Shown: positions 35,937-46,062, counted from the stretch's first letter. The stretch is DNA of 64,000 nucleotides from an uncultured Tolumonas sp. (GCF_963556105.2 NZ_OY829944.1:956001-1020000); one strand, 5' to 3'. Notes: a model not told the origin generated them from the sequence alone. A program made the numbers and translations.

Positions 35937-37352
35937 TTATTCTATCACGCATGCCGACAACAACCAGTGATGAATTGAGAGTGCACCGGTCCCTTCAAAG
36001 CGTAAACTTTTTTTGGTTGGATCCGGGAAATAACGCGCAGTCATACACGCTTCGCCATTATTGATAAATAACTCTAATGACGAGCTATCAAGTAACACTT
36101 GCAACGATTGTAATTTGCCAAACCAATACCGAGATTCTGTTTCGTTGGTCCGCCAGTTCAAGCGGGTCAGCGTTAGGCATTCACCATCCCAGTTCAGGCT
36201 GGCATTATCACGTAACGATAATGAGAATGGCCCGTCAACATTCAACAACAATTCGGCAGAAACACCATCAAATAACGGCGCTTCACTGGCATTGCCTTGC
36301 CATGTTGCTCCCGATCCTTGTCGTAGCTGTTGCAATTCTTCGGCAGGTTGTTGATATAACTGACCATCACGGAAGAACAGCTCACGCGGGCAGGTCATGC
36401 AATCAACCCAGCCATGTTTCACTGTGGGCTGCGCCAATTCATTGTCATCTGGCATGCCTAACCAGCCAAACATCAAGCGACGGCCATCAGAAGTCTCTGT
36501 GGTTTGTGGCGCATAAAATTCAAAGCCCAGATCCAGCTCATGGAATTCACCATGCGGGAAGGTGCCTTGCTGATAATCGAGTTCGCCGACGAAGTAACCA
36601 CATTGATACAAATTCAGATAACTGTATTGTTCTGCCGCCAAGCCTTGCGGGCAACAGAGCAAGACATCGTGGCCATGCAGATGAAACAGATCCGGGCATT
36701 CCCACATATAACCAAATTCTTTCAGGCCATTAAGATGGGTGCCGGCAATTTCACTGATCAATTGCCACTGTTGCAGGTCACTGCTGCGATAAAATAATAC
36801 CTTACCTTTGATATCTGGCGTTTGTGCCGCTAACACCATGTACCACAAGCCATCGTGTTGCCACACTTTCGGGTCACGGACATGACCGGTATAACCTTCC
36901 GGCAGTGGAATGACGGGCCCTAGTTTCTGGTAGGTACCATCAGGCAACTCTTCTGCCAGACATTGGTTGGCGGTTCTGGAGCCATCGGCATATTTCACAT
37001 TACCGGTGTAGAGCAGCGTGATTTTGTCGTTGTTTAATACGGCTGAGCCGGAATAACAACCGCTGATCTCATACTCTTCCGTTGGTAGCAGTGCGACAGG
37101 TTCATGACGCCAATGTACCAAATCAACAGAACTCCAGTGGCCCCACCATTTAGCGCCATGGCGACAAGCGAGGGGGTTCCATTGATAGAATAGGTGGTAA
37201 CGATCATGAGCTTGAATAAAACCGTTTGGATCATTCAGCAGGCCCACTGTTGGTGCCAAATGCCAGTGCAAACGATACGGGTCACTGGCTGCAATAAGTT
37301 GCCCGGTCATTAACGACCGGGCGAGTTGTTTCAGTAAAGAAACTTCAGACAT
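35937..37352 (-). CDS. scrB: sucrose-6-phosphate hydrolase (GH32 invertase)
   Basis: A 471-residue cytosolic GH32 enzyme that splits sucrose-6-phosphate into glucose-6-phosphate and fructose. The five-bladed propeller motifs are visible: nucleophile Asp in GLLNDPNGF, transition-state stabiliser in HVRDPKVW, and acid/base Glu in YMWECPDLF. A C-terminal beta-sandwich begins near residue 330. The start overlaps the scrA stop by one base (TAATG), so the two genes are translationally coupled. No fructokinase gene (scrK) is in this cluster; fructose phosphorylation must be encoded elsewhere. Confidence 0.95.
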   Translation of the reverse strand: MSEVSLLKQLARSLMTGQLIAASDPYRLHWHLAPTVGLLNDPNGFIQAHDRYHLFYQWNPLACRHGAKWWGHWSSVDLVHWRHEPVALLPTEEYEISGCYSGSAVLNNDKITLLYTGNVKYADGSRTANQCLAEELPDGTYQKLGPVIPLPEGYTGHVRDPKVWQHDGLWYMVLAAQTPDIKGKVLFYRSSDLQQWQLISEIAGTHLNGLKEFGYMWECPDLFHLHGHDVLLCCPQGLAAEQYSYLNLYQCGYFVGELDYQQGTFPHGEFHELDLGFEFYAPQTTETSDGRRLMFGWLGMPDDNELAQPTVKHGWVDCMTCPRELFFRDGQLYQQPAEELQQLRQGSGATWQGNASEAPLFDGVSAELLLNVDGPFSLSLRDNASLNWDGECLTLTRLNWRTNETESRYWFGKLQSLQVLLDSSSLELFINNGEACMTARYFPDPTKKSLRFEGTGALSIHHWLLSACVIE

Positions 37353-38722
37353 TATTCAGCGTCCGTGTTGTAACGCAATACAGTGGCGATAGCGAAGGCG
37401 GCACCGAAAGCGATAACCATACCAATCAAATAGTTCAGAACAGAGTTGGATTGTACAATCGCGATACCAGGGATACCGGTCAAGCCTACAGCAGTCATAC
37501 CGACTTTGCTGGCAACGACCCACGCACCACCCAGTGCACCACCCGCCAGTGCTGCCAGGAATGGCTTCACAAAGCGCAAGTTAATACCGAAGATAGCTGC
37601 TTCAGTGATCCCCAACAGACATGAGACACCAGCAGGGATAGCAATTGATTTGATGCGAGCATCTTTAGTTTTGAAATACACCGCTAAACATGCACCACCT
37701 TGTGCCACGTTTGCCATAGCCCAGATTGGCAGCAGGAAGTTTACGCCCACGCTCTTATCGGCCAGCAAACCCAACTCAATGGCATGGAAGCTGTGATGAA
37801 TACCGGTGATAACGATGGCAGAGTAAGTACCGCCGAATAACAGACCTGCTAACCAGCCAGCGTGTTCATAAAGGGTAGTCAGTACATAGGTGATGCCATG
37901 ACCCAAACCACGACCCGCTGGGCCGATGAACAGCAGGGATACAAAACCGGTGATCACGACGGTCAGGAACGGAGTCAGGATAATATCCAATGCATCAGGA
38001 ATAACGCGACGCAGTTGTTTTTCAAGATGGCTCATGAACCAGACGGCGATCAAGACCGGGAATACTGTGCCCTGATAACCGATCATCGCAACGTCCATGC
38101 CCATGAAACTCATGGTTTTGAAACCTGAGCCGACAGTCCAGGCATTCGTCAGTGCCGGATGGGTTAAGATCCCGCCCAGTGTTGCGCCCAGATAAGGGTT
38201 GCCACCAAATTCACGGGCTGCAGTGAAACCGATCAGCACTGGCAGAATGATAAATGCCGCAGAGCTGAACATATCCAGCATGATGAAAATCGCGCTGTCC
38301 GGGTTTGCCCAACCGTAAGTGCGGACCAGACCCAGGGTACCCATCAACAAACCTGATGCCACGATGGCAGGAATGATAGGGACAAAGATGTTAGACAGGG
38401 TACGGGCAGCACGCTGCACGATATTCAGTTTTTGTGTGGCCAGCTTTTTAACTTCACTTTCGCTGGATTCATTAATGCCTGCTACAGCTGTAAATGCGGC
38501 ATAGACTTTGTTCACAATACCAGTACCAAAAATGATCTGGATTTGCCCCGCGTTACTAAAACAACCTTTGACGCCATCCACTTGTTCAATGGCATTTTTA
38601 TTAATTTTGTTATCATCCTGCAAAACCAAACGCAAACGAGTTGCGCAGTGGGCTGCACTGACGATATTCTCTTTACCGCCCAGTAGTGGGATCAGTTCAT
38701 TTGCTACAGAAGTTACATTCAT
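37352..38722 (-). CDS. scrA: PTS sucrose-specific EIIBC component
   Basis: A 456-residue phosphotransferase permease that imports sucrose as sucrose-6-phosphate. The EIIB domain comes first, with phospho-accepting Cys26 in SAAHCATRLRLVL, then about ten membrane segments of EIIC (HSFHAIELGLLADKSVG contains the sugar-site region). No EIIA domain is fused, so it should depend on the glucose EIIA (Crr). AGAGGA lies just before ATG 38722. It is first in scrA-scrB-scrR, with a roughly 270-nt leader and twin LacI-type operators upstream. Confidence 0.95.
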   Translation of the reverse strand: MNVTSVANELIPLLGGKENIVSAAHCATRLRLVLQDDNKINKNAIEQVDGVKGCFSNAGQIQIIFGTGIVNKVYAAFTAVAGINESSESEVKKLATQKLNIVQRAARTLSNIFVPIIPAIVASGLLMGTLGLVRTYGWANPDSAIFIMLDMFSSAAFIILPVLIGFTAAREFGGNPYLGATLGGILTHPALTNAWTVGSGFKTMSFMGMDVAMIGYQGTVFPVLIAVWFMSHLEKQLRRVIPDALDIILTPFLTVVITGFVSLLFIGPAGRGLGHGITYVLTTLYEHAGWLAGLLFGGTYSAIVITGIHHSFHAIELGLLADKSVGVNFLLPIWAMANVAQGGACLAVYFKTKDARIKSIAIPAGVSCLLGITEAAIFGINLRFVKPFLAALAGGALGGAWVVASKVGMTAVGLTGIPGIAIVQSNSVLNYLIGMVIAFGAAFAIATVLRYNTDAE

Positions 38723-38737
38723 GATTTTCCTCTTTGG

Positions 38738-38753
38738 ATGTAACCGGTTAAAT
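38738..38753. promoter_or_regulatory. LacI/GntR-type palindrome next to the scrA ribosome site
   Basis: ATGTAACCGGTTAAAT, containing the perfect palindrome TAACCGGTTA (38741-38750), lies 16-31 bp upstream of the scrA ATG. Its CCGG centre is typical of LacI-family operators and resembles the gluconate-type operator as I recall it. It differs from the two upstream scr operators. Confidence 0.4.
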
Positions 38754-39035
38754 GAGATAGCGGGGGCTCAAGCCGTGATCTCATCAACCGATGCTGTTTC
38801 ACAACAGCGTGGGTTGTACGTGCTGCCCGGTCTGCTTTACTTGGGGTGAACCAGACTGGGACGCACACTCTCTCATCATTAATCTCTATCGTTACGCCAT
38901 GCTGGTTTGCAGTATGTCGTGAGTTTGTTCTTTGTTAGTCATTTATCCGCTGAGTGACTATTGACTCTAATCTCAACGAAATTTCATTTTCTTTTACAGT
39001 ATACAAATAGTGTTTTACTGTTCTGTAATTAGTTT

Positions 39036-39051
39036 ACTAAAACGGTTTAGC
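39036..39051. promoter_or_regulatory. scr operator 1 (LacI-family)
   Basis: ACTAAAACGGTTTAGC is a near-palindrome with the CG-centred form expected for ScrR. It lies just upstream of the candidate scr promoter and shares 15 of 16 bases with operator 2. Confidence 0.72.
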
Positions 39052-39066
39052 AAAACAACTAAACAA

Positions 39067-39082
39067 GCTAAAACGGTTTAGC
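39067..39082. promoter_or_regulatory. scr operator 2 (LacI-family)
   Basis: GCTAAAACGGTTTAGC is symmetric except for the central ACGG. Its centre is 31 bp, about three helical turns, from operator 1. Confidence 0.72.
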
Positions 39083-39236
39083 AAATGCGATCAATCTAAC
39101 AAAAATTGTGGATTCCTTAAGCAATAAGGTCTCTTTTGATGCCATCTTTGTTATTAGCCGGAATGATCCAGATCAGGTTATAATCCGTTATCTGCCTTGT
39201 GCATTACCGCTTTCTAATATGAAGAACTCTGACACT

Positions 39237-40154
39237 ATGCTTGCTCTCGATATTCAGCAATTACGTAAAACCTATCAGGGCGGCGTCGAAGCCCTGAAAG
39301 GCATCGATCTTGCGGTCGAAGAAGGGGATTTTTACGCCCTGCTTGGCCCGAATGGCGCCGGAAAATCAACTACCATTGGTATTATCAGCTCGCTGGTAAA
39401 TAAATCAGCGGGGTCGGTCAAAGTCTTTGGTTACGACATTGATACACAACTGGAACAGGCTAAAGCGCAGATTGGTTTAGTGCCGCAAGAATTTAACTTC
39501 AGCCAGTTTGAGAAAGTCGAACAGATCGTGGTGCAACAGGCTGGGTTTTATGGTGTGCCACGTAAAGTAGCCGAAGAACGGGCCGAGAAATATCTGACCC
39601 AGCTCGATCTGTGGGAAAAACGCGATAAACAGGCACGCACGCTCTCGGGCGGTATGAAGCGTCGCTTGATGATTGCTCGTGCGCTGATGCATGAGCCGAA
39701 ATTACTGATCCTGGATGAACCTACCGCAGGAGTCGATATTGAGATCCGCCGTTCGATGTGGCAGTTCCTGCAAAATCTCAATGCCGAGGGTGTCACCATC
39801 ATTCTGACGACCCATTATCTGGAAGAAGCCGAGATGCTGTGCCGTAACATCGGTATCATCGATAAAGGGCTCATCGTGGAAAACACCAGCATGCGTAATT
39901 TACTCAGTAAATTACAGGTGGAAACCTTCTTGCTGGATTTAGATCGTCCGGCTGCCAATGTTCAGCTGACGGGTTTTAAATCCCATCCGGCGGGTGAATT
40001 AAGTCTGGAAGTGGAAATTCAGAAAACGGATGGCCTGAATGGCGTGTTTGAGCAGTTGAACAATCAAAACGTCAAAGTGCTGAGTATGCGTAATAAAGCC
40101 AACCGGCTGGAAGAGTTGTTTGTTTCATTAGTAGAGAAAGGACGTCAGGCATGA
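39237..40154 (+). CDS. yadG: ABC transporter ATP-binding protein YadG
   Basis: A 305-residue ABC-2-type exporter ATPase, closely matching E. coli YadG (308). It has Walker A GPNGAGKST, Q-loop LVPQEFNF, signature LSGGMKRRLMIARAL, Walker B LLILDEPTAG and the switch His in LTTHYLEEAEMLCR. The exported substrate is not known. ATG 39237 gives the family N-terminus (MLALDIQQLRKTY). A frame open from 39108 would add 43 unrelated residues and begin close to the scr operators. No strong ribosome site is seen. It overlaps yadH by 4 bases (ATGA). Confidence 0.92.
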   Translation: MLALDIQQLRKTYQGGVEALKGIDLAVEEGDFYALLGPNGAGKSTTIGIISSLVNKSAGSVKVFGYDIDTQLEQAKAQIGLVPQEFNFSQFEKVEQIVVQQAGFYGVPRKVAEERAEKYLTQLDLWEKRDKQARTLSGGMKRRLMIARALMHEPKLLILDEPTAGVDIEIRRSMWQFLQNLNAEGVTIILTTHYLEEAEMLCRNIGIIDKGLIVENTSMRNLLSKLQVETFLLDLDRPAANVQLTGFKSHPAGELSLEVEIQKTDGLNGVFEQLNNQNVKVLSMRNKANRLEELFVSLVEKGRQA

Positions 40155-40924
40155 ATAGCGCCGTTTACTGGATTGCCTTCCAGAGCTTGGTTCGTAAAGA
40201 AATTAACCGTTTTACCCGTATTTGGATCCAAACCTTAGTACCGCCAGCGATCACCATGACACTCTATTTTGTCATTTTCGGTAATCTGATCGGCAGCCGT
40301 ATTGGTGATATGCATGGTGTGACGTACATGCAGTTTATTGTGCCTGGTTTGATCATGATGGCCGTTATCACCAATTCTTACTCGAATGTCTCTTCGTCAT
40401 TTTACAGTGCGAAGTTCCAGCGCAATATCGAAGAGCTGCTGGTGGCACCGGTGCCGAATTATCTGATCATCTGGGGTTTTGTCGCCGGTGGTGTGGCGCG
40501 TGGTTTGTGCGTCGGTGCGATTGTCACGGCGGTGTCGTTATTTTTTGTGCCGTTTCATGTGCATGATCCGGTCAGCGTATTCATCATGTTAGTACTGACG
40601 GCGATTTTATTTTCGTTGGGCGGGTTGTTGAATGCGATTTTTGCGAAGAGTTTTGATGATATCAGTATTATTCCGACGTTTGTGCTGACACCACTGACAT
40701 ATTTGGGCGGCGTATTTTATTCCATTCAATTATTACCCCCATTCTGGCAAGCGGCCTCGCATGTAAACCCGATCATTTATATGATCAATGGCTTCCGTTA
40801 CGGCTTTATCGGTATCTCTGATGTACCAATGTGGACATCTTACCTGGTGGTTTCACTGTTTATTCTGGCGTTGTATACCACTTGTTGGTGGCTGGTGAAG
40901 AAAGGCACTGGTTTGCGTCATTAG
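40151..40924 (+). CDS. yadH: ABC transporter permease YadH
   Basis: A 257-residue ABC-2 permease (E. coli YadH has 256) with six predicted membrane segments. Family landmarks are TLYFVIFGNLIGSRIG, YMQFIVPGLIMMAVI and the C-terminal YLGGVFYSIQLLPPFWQ with HVNPIIYMINGFRYGF. It pairs with YadG to form an exporter of unknown substrate. Start and yadG stop overlap as ATGA. A strong terminator follows. Confidence 0.93.
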   Translation: MNSAVYWIAFQSLVRKEINRFTRIWIQTLVPPAITMTLYFVIFGNLIGSRIGDMHGVTYMQFIVPGLIMMAVITNSYSNVSSSFYSAKFQRNIEELLVAPVPNYLIIWGFVAGGVARGLCVGAIVTAVSLFFVPFHVHDPVSVFIMLVLTAILFSLGGLLNAIFAKSFDDISIIPTFVLTPLTYLGGVFYSIQLLPPFWQAASHVNPIIYMINGFRYGFIGISDVPMWTSYLVVSLFILALYTTCWWLVKKGTGLRH

Positions 40925-40940
40925 TCAATTTGCCAGCAAC

Positions 40941-40968
40941 AAAAAAGCCTCCTTGCGGAGGCTTTTTT
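40941..40968. terminator. bidirectional terminator between yadH and prs
   Basis: AAAAAAGCCTCC and GGAGGCTTTTTT form a perfect 12-bp stem with a 4-base loop and serve both converging transcripts. Confidence 0.93.
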
Positions 40969-40987
40969 ATACTCTGTAAAGTCTGAA

Positions 40988-41935
40988 TCAATGTTCAAAC
41001 ATGGCAGAGATAGATTCTTCGTTACTGATACGGCGAATAGCTTCCGCCAGCATAGGTGCCAGAGTCAGCTGTTTCACTTTACCCAGTGCGCGAATTTCAT
41101 CGCTCAACGGAATAGAATCGGTAATGATCACTTCATCAATCACTGATTCAGCAATGTTTTTCGCTGCCAGACCAGAGAAGATTGGGTGAGTAGCATAGGC
41201 AAATACGCGTTTAGCGCCGCGCTCTTTCAGAGCTTCAGCAGCTTTACACAGCGTACCGCCGGTATCGATCATGTCATCAACGATGATGCAGTCACGGTTG
41301 GCTACGTCACCGATCAGGTGCATAACCTGAGAGACGTTAGCGCGTGGACGGCGTTTATCGATGATAGCGATGTCAGTTTCATCCAGCAGTTTAGCGATAG
41401 CACGTGCACGTACTACGCCACCGATATCCGGAGAAACAACAACAGGATCTTCCAGTTGACGTGATTTCATATCTTCCAGCAGAACTGGGCTACCAAATAC
41501 GTTATCAACAGGAACATCGAAGAAGCCCTGAATCTGCTCAGCATGCAGATCGACTGTCAGAACGCGGTCAACACCCACGCTGGACAGGAAATCAGCAACA
41601 ACTTTTGCAGTGATCGGTACACGTGAAGAACGTACACGACGATCCTGACGAGCATAGCCAAAGTAAGGAATTACCGCGGTAATACGACCAGCGGAAGCAC
41701 GACGCATGGCATCAACCATAACAATCAGTTCCATCAGATTGTCATTGGTAGGAGCACAGGTTGATTGAATGATGAATACATCACTACCACGTACATTTTC
41801 GTTGATTTGTACGCTGATCTCTCCATCGCTGAAGCGACCTACGGCTGCACTGCCAAGTTTAGTAAAGAGGCGGTCGGCAATCTTTTGCGCTAATTCCGGT
41901 GTGGCGTTACCGGCAAACAGCTTCATGTCAGGCAC
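40988..41935 (-). CDS. prs: ribose-phosphate pyrophosphokinase
   Basis: A 315-residue enzyme, the same length as E. coli Prs, making PRPP from ribose-5-phosphate and ATP for nucleotide, histidine and tryptophan synthesis. Near-identical landmarks are [40 protein letters not shown], the PRPP loop [18 protein letters not shown] and the C-terminus [15 protein letters not shown]. It is downstream of lolB and ispE on the minus strand, 69 bp after ispE, and probably has its own promoter in that gap. It supplies PRPP for gpt and hpt in this window. Confidence 0.97.
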   Translation of the reverse strand: MPDMKLFAGNATPELAQKIADRLFTKLGSAAVGRFSDGEISVQINENVRGSDVFIIQSTCAPTNDNLMELIVMVDAMRRASAGRITAVIPYFGYARQDRRVRSSRVPITAKVVADFLSSVGVDRVLTVDLHAEQIQGFFDVPVDNVFGSPVLLEDMKSRQLEDPVVVSPDIGGVVRARAIAKLLDETDIAIIDKRRPRANVSQVMHLIGDVANRDCIIVDDMIDTGGTLCKAAEALKERGAKRVFAYATHPIFSGLAAKNIAESVIDEVIITDSIPLSDEIRALGKVKQLTLAPMLAEAIRRISNEESISAMFEH

Positions 41936-42004
41936 GGGATTAAACCTCTGGGTTTGTCCAGTTGGGGGTGAAGGCTAGCAGGAAATGTTGACGGGGCAGA
42001 CATC

Positions 42005-42862
42005 TCAAGCATAAACCTGTTGCAAAGCGACGTGAAGGGGTGATAAGTTTTCCCCTCTTGCTACAAAACCATGTAGCCATGTCGGCATCAACGCCAAAAT
42101 TTCTCTGGCATGGGCTTCGTGTTCAAACTCCGCAAACACACAAGCACCAGTACCGGTCATTCTTGGCGGGGCGTATTCTATCAACCAGCGTAAGGCCTTT
42201 TCAACCTCGGGGTAATTCTTTTTCACCAAAGGTTCGCAGTCGTTATGCCAATCACCCTGCTTTAATTCGTGCCATGACTGCTTTGGTGTGTCCCGTTTGA
42301 GATCAGGATGTTGAAAAACAGCTGCTGTTGAGACATGGCACGGCGGCACTAAAACCAGATACCATTTCTCTTTTATTTCAACTGGTTGTAATTGTTCACC
42401 CACGCCTTCGGCAAAAGCTGCATGTCCGCGCACAAAAACGGGCACATCGGCACCTAACTGACGGCCCAGTTCGGCTAACTCATCGATAGGTAGATGAATT
42501 TGCCACAAATGATTAAGTGCGACCAATGTGGTTGCCGCATCAGAGGAGCCCCCACCAATGCCACCGCCCATCGGTAAACGTTTATCCAACTCAATAATGA
42601 CACCAAGTGGTGCTGCAGAATGCTGCTTTAATAACATGGCGGCCCGATAGATCAGGTTTTGCTCCAGCGGTACATCAGCCAGTGCGGGTTCAATGGTTAC
42701 CTGATTGCTGTCATTGAGGTGAAAGCGCAACCAGTCGCAGTGATCGAGAAAGATGAATAGCGTCTGTAATTCATGATAACCATCAGCACGCCGGCCATTG
42801 ATGTGTAAAAACAGATTCAGTTTTGCTGGGGCAGGCCATGCGATAGTGTTGGTTTGTGTCAT
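42005..42862 (-). CDS. ispE: 4-diphosphocytidyl-2-C-methyl-D-erythritol kinase
   Basis: A 285-residue GHMP-family kinase of the MEP isoprenoid pathway (E. coli IspE has 283). The phosphate-binding loop [17 protein letters not shown] is at about residues 96-112, with N-terminal [20 protein letters not shown] and C-terminal [15 protein letters not shown]. The start overlaps the lolB stop by four bases (ATGA). The lolB-ispE-prs order is the same as in enterobacteria. Confidence 0.96.
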   Translation of the reverse strand: MTQTNTIAWPAPAKLNLFLHINGRRADGYHELQTLFIFLDHCDWLRFHLNDSNQVTIEPALADVPLEQNLIYRAAMLLKQHSAAPLGVIIELDKRLPMGGGIGGGSSDAATTLVALNHLWQIHLPIDELAELGRQLGADVPVFVRGHAAFAEGVGEQLQPVEIKEKWYLVLVPPCHVSTAAVFQHPDLKRDTPKQSWHELKQGDWHNDCEPLVKKNYPEVEKALRWLIEYAPPRMTGTGACVFAEFEHEAHAREILALMPTWLHGFVARGENLSPLHVALQQVYA

Positions 42863-43446
42863 TGTGTTACCAGCTCCCAGTCATTGATCACCAGACGGAG
42901 TTCGGTTTGCTGACCTTTAAAGGTGATTTTCTCTGGCATCATCCAACCATCAACTTCCTGATAGCTTTGATATTGCATCTGCCAGTTGGGTGTTTTGATG
43001 TTGGTCACCTGACCGGTCGCATTGATGTCATAGTCGGTGTCGCCTGGGAGACCTTTGATCCATAACGGCAGTTTATATACCGGCATTTGCCAGCCGGTTA
43101 AGCGATAGACCAGATATTCGGCATCGGTGCCGCGATATTCACGACCTTTATCATCGATAATAACGACTTTATCGCCTTCTTTACTCATTTCCATGATGCG
43201 GGTGCCAAGCAGGCTGGTCAGATTGAGGTGATAATCATCGCCATTTTGTTGCCAGTGGATACGGGCAGAGCCTTTTTTCTCTGGCGTGATAATGGCCAGC
43301 TTACCGGAGATGGTCCAGTGGGTAATATTTTCCAGCTTCTGACGTTGCATACGCCAGCTGGCATTGTCTAATTGATGTTGTTGTGAGGTACACGCGCTCA
43401 GAATTAGCAGGCAAAAAAGCAATGATAGTTGTTGTAATGTTTTCAC
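42859..43446 (-). CDS. lolB: outer-membrane lipoprotein receptor LolB
   Basis: A 195-residue lipoprotein that accepts lipoproteins from LolA and inserts them in the outer membrane. The N-terminus [19 protein letters not shown] is a lipoprotein signal with Cys19 as the lipidation site. [20 protein letters not shown] and the C-terminal segment [20 protein letters not shown] fit the LolB fold. GTG 43446 is chosen because AAAGGAGG lies 4-5 bases upstream; the frame open to 43668 would translate an ERIC repeat and run into hemA. It is essential in E. coli. Confidence 0.93.
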   Translation of the reverse strand: MKTLQQLSLLFCLLILSACTSQQHQLDNASWRMQRQKLENITHWTISGKLAIITPEKKGSARIHWQQNGDDYHLNLTSLLGTRIMEMSKEGDKVVIIDDKGREYRGTDAEYLVYRLTGWQMPVYKLPLWIKGLPGDTDYDINATGQVTNIKTPNWQMQYQSYQEVDGWMMPEKITFKGQQTELRLVINDWELVTQ

Positions 43447-43473
43447 AAAGCCTCCTTTAACGATACGACAGTA

Positions 43474-43554
43474 TATACCCTTCATACTTGAAGTTGCAGC
43501 GTCGTTGCCGGCGTTCATATGCCGCCTTGTCACCACACTAATGACTTTGGGTAT
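43474..43554. repeat. ERIC repeat, internally deleted copy
   Basis: About 81 bp bounded by TATACCCTTCATACTTGAAG and ATGACTTTGGGTAT. Both ends match the complete copy at 27320-27447, but the central GGGG-containing core is missing. It fills the lolB-hemA divergent region. Confidence 0.75.
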
Positions 43555-43635
43555 CGGCGCTGGTGCTTTGCTTTCAAAGATCGCCACTTTTTCGTAGAAT
43601 AGCTGCCCTAAATTAGCTGACGAGTCCGCAGCCTG

Positions 43636-44898
43636 ATGCATCATCTGTTTGTGCTGGGGGTAAACCATAAGACGGCGTCGTTGTCATTGCGTGAGCGAGT
43701 GGCCTTTGGGCCGGAGCGCATTGACGATGCTTTGGCGGCGTTAACATCGGTCCCCGGTGTCAGGGAAGGGGTGATTCTTTCCACCTGTAATCGTACTGAA
43801 CTTTACTGTGCTGTTGATAGCGGCGCCAGTGAAGAGGTTGCTCTATGGCTGTCACATTTCCAGCATCTGACGGAAGATGAACTCCAGCCGGCGTTATATC
43901 AGTTGCAAGATGGTGAAGCGGTGCGTCATCTGATGCGCGTGGCCGCGGGGCTAGATTCACTGGTCTTGGGTGAACCGCAGATCTTAGGTCAGGTAAAACA
44001 AGCGCTGGATACCGCCAGTAAACAAGGTGCGGTAAAAGGGCTGTTGAATCGCTTATTCCAACGCACCTTTGGTGTGGCGAAACGCGTGCGCACCGAAACA
44101 GAAATCGGCGCTTACGGTGTGTCGGTTGCTTATGTCGCCGTAACGTTAGCGCGGCAGATTTTTGGTGATTTATCACAAGTAAAAGTTTTGCTGATTGGCG
44201 CTGGTGAAACAATAGAACTGGTTGGACAACATTTGTATGGGCATTCGGTCTCGCAAATGACCGTAGCCAACCGTACGTTGATCCGCGCACAAGCGATTGC
44301 CGGTGCCTGGCAGGCCGATGTGATTACCTTAAATGAGATCCCGCAGGTATTGCCGGAAGTCGATCTGGTGATCAGCTCAACGGCCAGCCCGTTACCGATC
44401 TTAGGTAAAGGCTTGGTCGAACGGGCGTTAAAACAGCGGCGTAACAAGCCGATGTTGCTGATTGATATTGCGGTGCCACGCGATATTGAGGAAGAGGTCG
44501 GAGAATTGTCTGACGCTTACCTGTATACCGTCGATGATCTGCAAAACATCGTTGCCGAAAATCAGCGACACCGGGAGCAGGCGGCGCGGCAAGCGGAGCA
44601 AATTGTGCAGGATGAGCGCGAACAGTTCATGAACTGGTTCCGCGGTTTATCGGCACAAAACCATGTGCGCCTTTATCGCCAACAGGCTGATGACATACGC
44701 CAAGAACAGTTAGCGCTGGCGTTGCGCAAACTTGAGCAAGGTGACGATGCGGCGGCGGTGTTATCCGAGCTGAGTGAGCGACTGATGAACAAACTTATTC
44801 ATGCGCCAACCGAAGCGCTACGCCAAGCAGGCGAAGCCGAAGATAAAAGCTCGTTATTATTATTGAGTCAGGCTTTACGACTCGACGAAAAAAATTAA
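43636..44898 (+). CDS. hemA: glutamyl-tRNA reductase
   Basis: A 420-residue enzyme (E. coli HemA has 418) that reduces glutamyl-tRNA to glutamate-1-semialdehyde, the first committed step of tetrapyrrole synthesis. Catalytic Cys51 is in [12 protein letters not shown]. Other landmarks are [32 protein letters not shown], the NADPH motif [16 protein letters not shown] and the C-terminal dimerisation helices. It heads a plus-strand run hemA-prfA-prmC-sirB1-kdsA. Its promoter region contains the shortened ERIC copy. Confidence 0.97.
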   Translation: MHHLFVLGVNHKTASLSLRERVAFGPERIDDALAALTSVPGVREGVILSTCNRTELYCAVDSGASEEVALWLSHFQHLTEDELQPALYQLQDGEAVRHLMRVAAGLDSLVLGEPQILGQVKQALDTASKQGAVKGLLNRLFQRTFGVAKRVRTETEIGAYGVSVAYVAVTLARQIFGDLSQVKVLLIGAGETIELVGQHLYGHSVSQMTVANRTLIRAQAIAGAWQADVITLNEIPQVLPEVDLVISSTASPLPILGKGLVERALKQRRNKPMLLIDIAVPRDIEEEVGELSDAYLYTVDDLQNIVAENQRHREQAARQAEQIVQDEREQFMNWFRGLSAQNHVRLYRQQADDIRQEQLALALRKLEQGDDAAAVLSELSERLMNKLIHAPTEALRQAGEAEDKSSLLLLSQALRLDEKN

Positions 44899-44946
44899 AT
44901 ATCACGCAAATTGCGCTGAGCAAAAAACAAATCAAACAGGAATGCT

Positions 44947-46032
44947 ATGAAAGAAACAGTGATCAGAAAACTGGAAGGACTGATGGAGCGCTATGAGGAA
45001 GTTCAGGCGCTGCTGGGTGAACCAAGTGTGGTTTCCGATCAGGATAAATTCCGTGCTCTGACCCGGGAATATTCGCAGTTGGGTGAAGTGGTTGCGGGTT
45101 TCCAGCAATATCAGCAGGCCGAAGCCGATCTGCAAGCCATCGAAGAGATGCTGGCGGGCGATGATGCTGAAATGAAAGCCATGGCGCAGGATGAACTGGC
45201 TGATGCCAAACAGCTGATTGAACGCGTGGAAGCGGAATTACAGGTGTTATTGCTGCCAAAAGATCCGAAAGATGACAGCAACTGTTTTCTGGAAATTCGT
45301 GCCGGTGCCGGTGGTGATGAAGCGGCGATTTTCGCTGGTGATCTGTTCCGTATGTATTCCAAATATTCCGAACGACGTGGCTGGCGCATGGAAATTATGA
45401 GCACCAGTGATGGTGAGCATGGCGGCTATAAAGAGATCATCGTGCGCATGGAAGGTGAGAGCGTTTACGGTGTGATGAAGTTTGAATCGGGCGGTCATCG
45501 TGTGCAACGTGTGCCTGAAACTGAATCACAAGGTCGTGTGCATACCTCCGCTTGTACGGTGATGGTGTTGCCGGAAATCCCAGAAAAAGAGATCCCGGAT
45601 ATTAACCCTGCTGATCTGCGTATCGATACGTTCCGTGCTTCGGGTGCGGGTGGTCAGCACATCAATAAAACCGACTCGGCGATTCGTATTACCCACATTC
45701 CAACTGGCACGGTGGTTGAGTGTCAGGACGAACGTTCACAGCATAAAAACAAAGCGCGTGCGATGTCAGTACTGGCGGCGCGTCTGGCACAGCAGGAAGA
45801 AGATAAACGTCGTGCCGAAGCGGATTCAACCCGCCGCAGTATTTTGAGTACCGGTGATCGTTCGGATCGTATTCGTACCTATAACTACCCACAGGGTCGA
45901 GTCAGTGATCATCGTATCAACCTGACACTGTATCGTCTGTCGGAAGTGATGGAAGGCGATCTGGATTGCCTGTTGCAACCACTGTTGCAGGAATTCCAAG
46001 CCGACCAATTAGCGGCATTATCAGAGCAATAA
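44947..46032 (+). CDS. prfA: peptide chain release factor 1
   Basis: A 361-residue RF1 (E. coli 360) that reads UAA and UAG and triggers peptide release. The GGQ motif is in [15 protein letters not shown]. The stop-codon-recognising PxT tripeptide is PET in [15 protein letters not shown] (PAT in E. coli). The N-terminal helical domain and C-terminal domain are intact. It sits 48 bp after hemA and just before prmC, which methylates the Gln of GGQ. Confidence 0.97.
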   Translation: MKETVIRKLEGLMERYEEVQALLGEPSVVSDQDKFRALTREYSQLGEVVAGFQQYQQAEADLQAIEEMLAGDDAEMKAMAQDELADAKQLIERVEAELQVLLLPKDPKDDSNCFLEIRAGAGGDEAAIFAGDLFRMYSKYSERRGWRMEIMSTSDGEHGGYKEIIVRMEGESVYGVMKFESGGHRVQRVPETESQGRVHTSACTVMVLPEIPEKEIPDINPADLRIDTFRASGAGGQHINKTDSAIRITHIPTGTVVECQDERSQHKNKARAMSVLAARLAQQEEDKRRAEADSTRRSILSTGDRSDRIRTYNYPQGRVSDHRINLTLYRLSEVMEGDLDCLLQPLLQEFQADQLAALSEQ

Positions 46033-46062
46033 TCATCGATAGTGATGAACAGAGAACCATTC

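Larger units (their letters stand above)
38723..39236. other. intergenic regulatory region between scrA and yadG
   Basis: A 514-bp region with no gene I can support. For the leftward scr transcript it holds two LacI-type operators and a candidate promoter (TTACAG at 39028-39023 and TATACT at 39003-38998 on the minus strand, 19-base spacer). A leader with several hairpins follows: 38753-38783, 38793-38808 and 38826-38860. A palindrome at 38738-38753 lies close to the scrA ribosome site. For yadG a TATAAT occurs at 39179-39184 without a clear -35. Confidence 0.55.

Noticed and set aside
36077-36733. 218-codon plus-strand frame inside scrB
   Set aside because: Antisense to clear GH32 catalytic motifs and without protein-like domain structure.
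39108-39236. 43-residue N-terminal extension of yadG
   Set aside because: Not part of the YadG family, no ribosome site, and begins near the scr operators.
43447-43668. N-terminal extension of lolB to 43668
   Set aside because: It would translate the ERIC derivative and run into hemA; GTG 43446 has AAAGGAGG and begins a proper lipoprotein signal.
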